This document shows, one piece after another, positions 63,575 to 64,000 of a stretch of DNA of 64,000 nt. The stretch is from Microcoleus sp. EPA2 (GTDB taxonomy: Bacteria > Cyanobacteriota > Cyanobacteriia > Cyanobacteriales > Microcoleaceae), in contig JAHRFD010000013.1 of the NCBI GenBank assembly GCA_020882975.1, positions 44,350 through 108,349 of the forward strand, given 5' to 3'. The notes under the pieces are model-generated. The model searched no databases. It had not been told where the DNA came from and saw only the letters and a list, made by a program, of their open reading frames with translations. The position numbers and the translations under genes are program-made. How positions within the stretch are numbered: position 1 is the first letter of the stretch; each line of letters starts with the position of its first letter.

Positions 63575-64000
63575 GTCCTCTAAAGAGGACTAAAAAATAT
63601 CTCTAATAATTTATCTGGGGTAGGCATCCTGCGTACCCCAGACTTGCTTTTCTGGAAAAATCTAAAGAACTTATTAGTTCTCAACCGACAACTTTCGCAT
63701 AAAACTAAAAAACTTATCAGTCCTCTAAAGAGGACTAAAAAATATCTCTAATAATTTATCTGGGGTAGGCATCCTGCGTACCCCAGACTTGCTTTTCTGG
63801 AAAAATCTAAAGAACTTATTAGTTCTCAACCGACAACTTTCGCATAAAACTAAAAAACTTATCAGTCCTCTAAAGAGGACTAAAAAATATCTCTAATAAT
63901 TTATCTGGGGTAGGCATCCTGCGTACCCCAGACTTGCTTTTCTGGAAAAATCTAAAGAACTTATTAGTTCTCAACCGACAACTTTCGCATAAAACTAAAA
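63575..64000. repeat. Tandem array of 145-bp hairpin units
   Basis: Two complete copies and a third cut by the window end (starts at 63575, 63720 and 63865), identical where compared. Each holds three inverted repeats: GTCCTCTAAAGAGGAC, CTGGGGTA...TACCCCAG (27 bp span) and AGAACT-TATT-AGTTCT, plus an alternative CCAGA...TCTGG pairing with the second. It lies just upstream of the minus-strand NACHT gene. No coding frame. Confidence 0.95.

Noticed and set aside
63575..64000. CRISPR array
   Set aside because: 145-bp identical units with no unique spacers between them; hairpin-rich instead.
1..64000. tRNA or rRNA genes
   Set aside because: I looked for cloverleaf-type and rRNA sequences in the gene-free stretches and found none by eye.

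Overview
The window looks like a filamentous, non-heterocystous cyanobacterium of the Oscillatoriales (Microcoleus/Oscillatoria/Phormidium type). Evidence seen: dozens of HIP1 octamers (GCGATCGC), many cyanobacterium-specific families (DUF1830, DUF1816, DUF2993, a Psb35-like photosystem II peptide, Vipp1, a DICT-domain protein, several Uma2-type nucleases) and MenB for phylloquinone. It is also very rich in small dispersed palindromes and 7-bp tandem repeats. Genus is inference. No rRNA, tRNA or CRISPR array was seen.

Layout. 0.3-9.3 kb (+): an envelope/exopolysaccharide cluster with three GT4 glycosyltransferases, an initiating phosphoglycosyl transferase, two PLP aminotransferase-fold proteins, a PhyH dioxygenase and a FemAB/GNAT-like protein. 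9.5-25.4 kb: mostly housekeeping (HEAT protein, lipid kinase, FAD enzyme, HemW, PIN/TRAM protein, LCP ligase, OmpA-like protein, Fmt) with several unknown conserved genes and a 0.5-kb array of about 74 heptamers. 25.4-31.4 kb (-): a conflict/defence-like block with a DUF4435 Toprim protein plus AAA ATPase (PARIS-like), an SbcD-like nuclease, a SMI1/KNR4 protein and an NB-ARC ATPase whose ATPase domain carries in-frame palindromic repeats. 31.5-44.9 kb: a Sec/Tat secreted pair, a PlsY-PEP-synthase-like fusion, a PSII peptide, two DUF2993 proteins, a DICT/degenerate HD-GYP protein, a pentapeptide protein, an orphan ECF ATPase with a divergent LysR regulator, and a purU remnant. 45.1-56.5 kb: IspD, a GT9/GmhB-like pair, PspA and Vipp1 in tandem, a SPOR protein with a decayed TnpB element at its 5' edge, MenB, TerB, TadA and PlsC. 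56.9-64.0 kb: an ABC ATPase, a Uma2 protein, nested inverted repeats, an HNH endonuclease with a small partner, a large NACHT-HEAT protein, and upstream of it a 145-bp tandem array of hairpins running off the window.

Functional threads. The first cluster and the GT9/GmhB-like, LCP, OmpA and SPOR genes all concern the cell envelope; Vipp1/PspA, PlsC, PlsY-like and lipid kinase genes concern membranes; the blocks at 25-31 kb and 59-63 kb are the best candidates for anti-phage functions. Repeats repeatedly touch gene edges: heptamers abut the starts of the lipid kinase, fmt and pentapeptide genes and contain the ompA-like stop codon, while palindromic elements lie in-frame inside two proteins.
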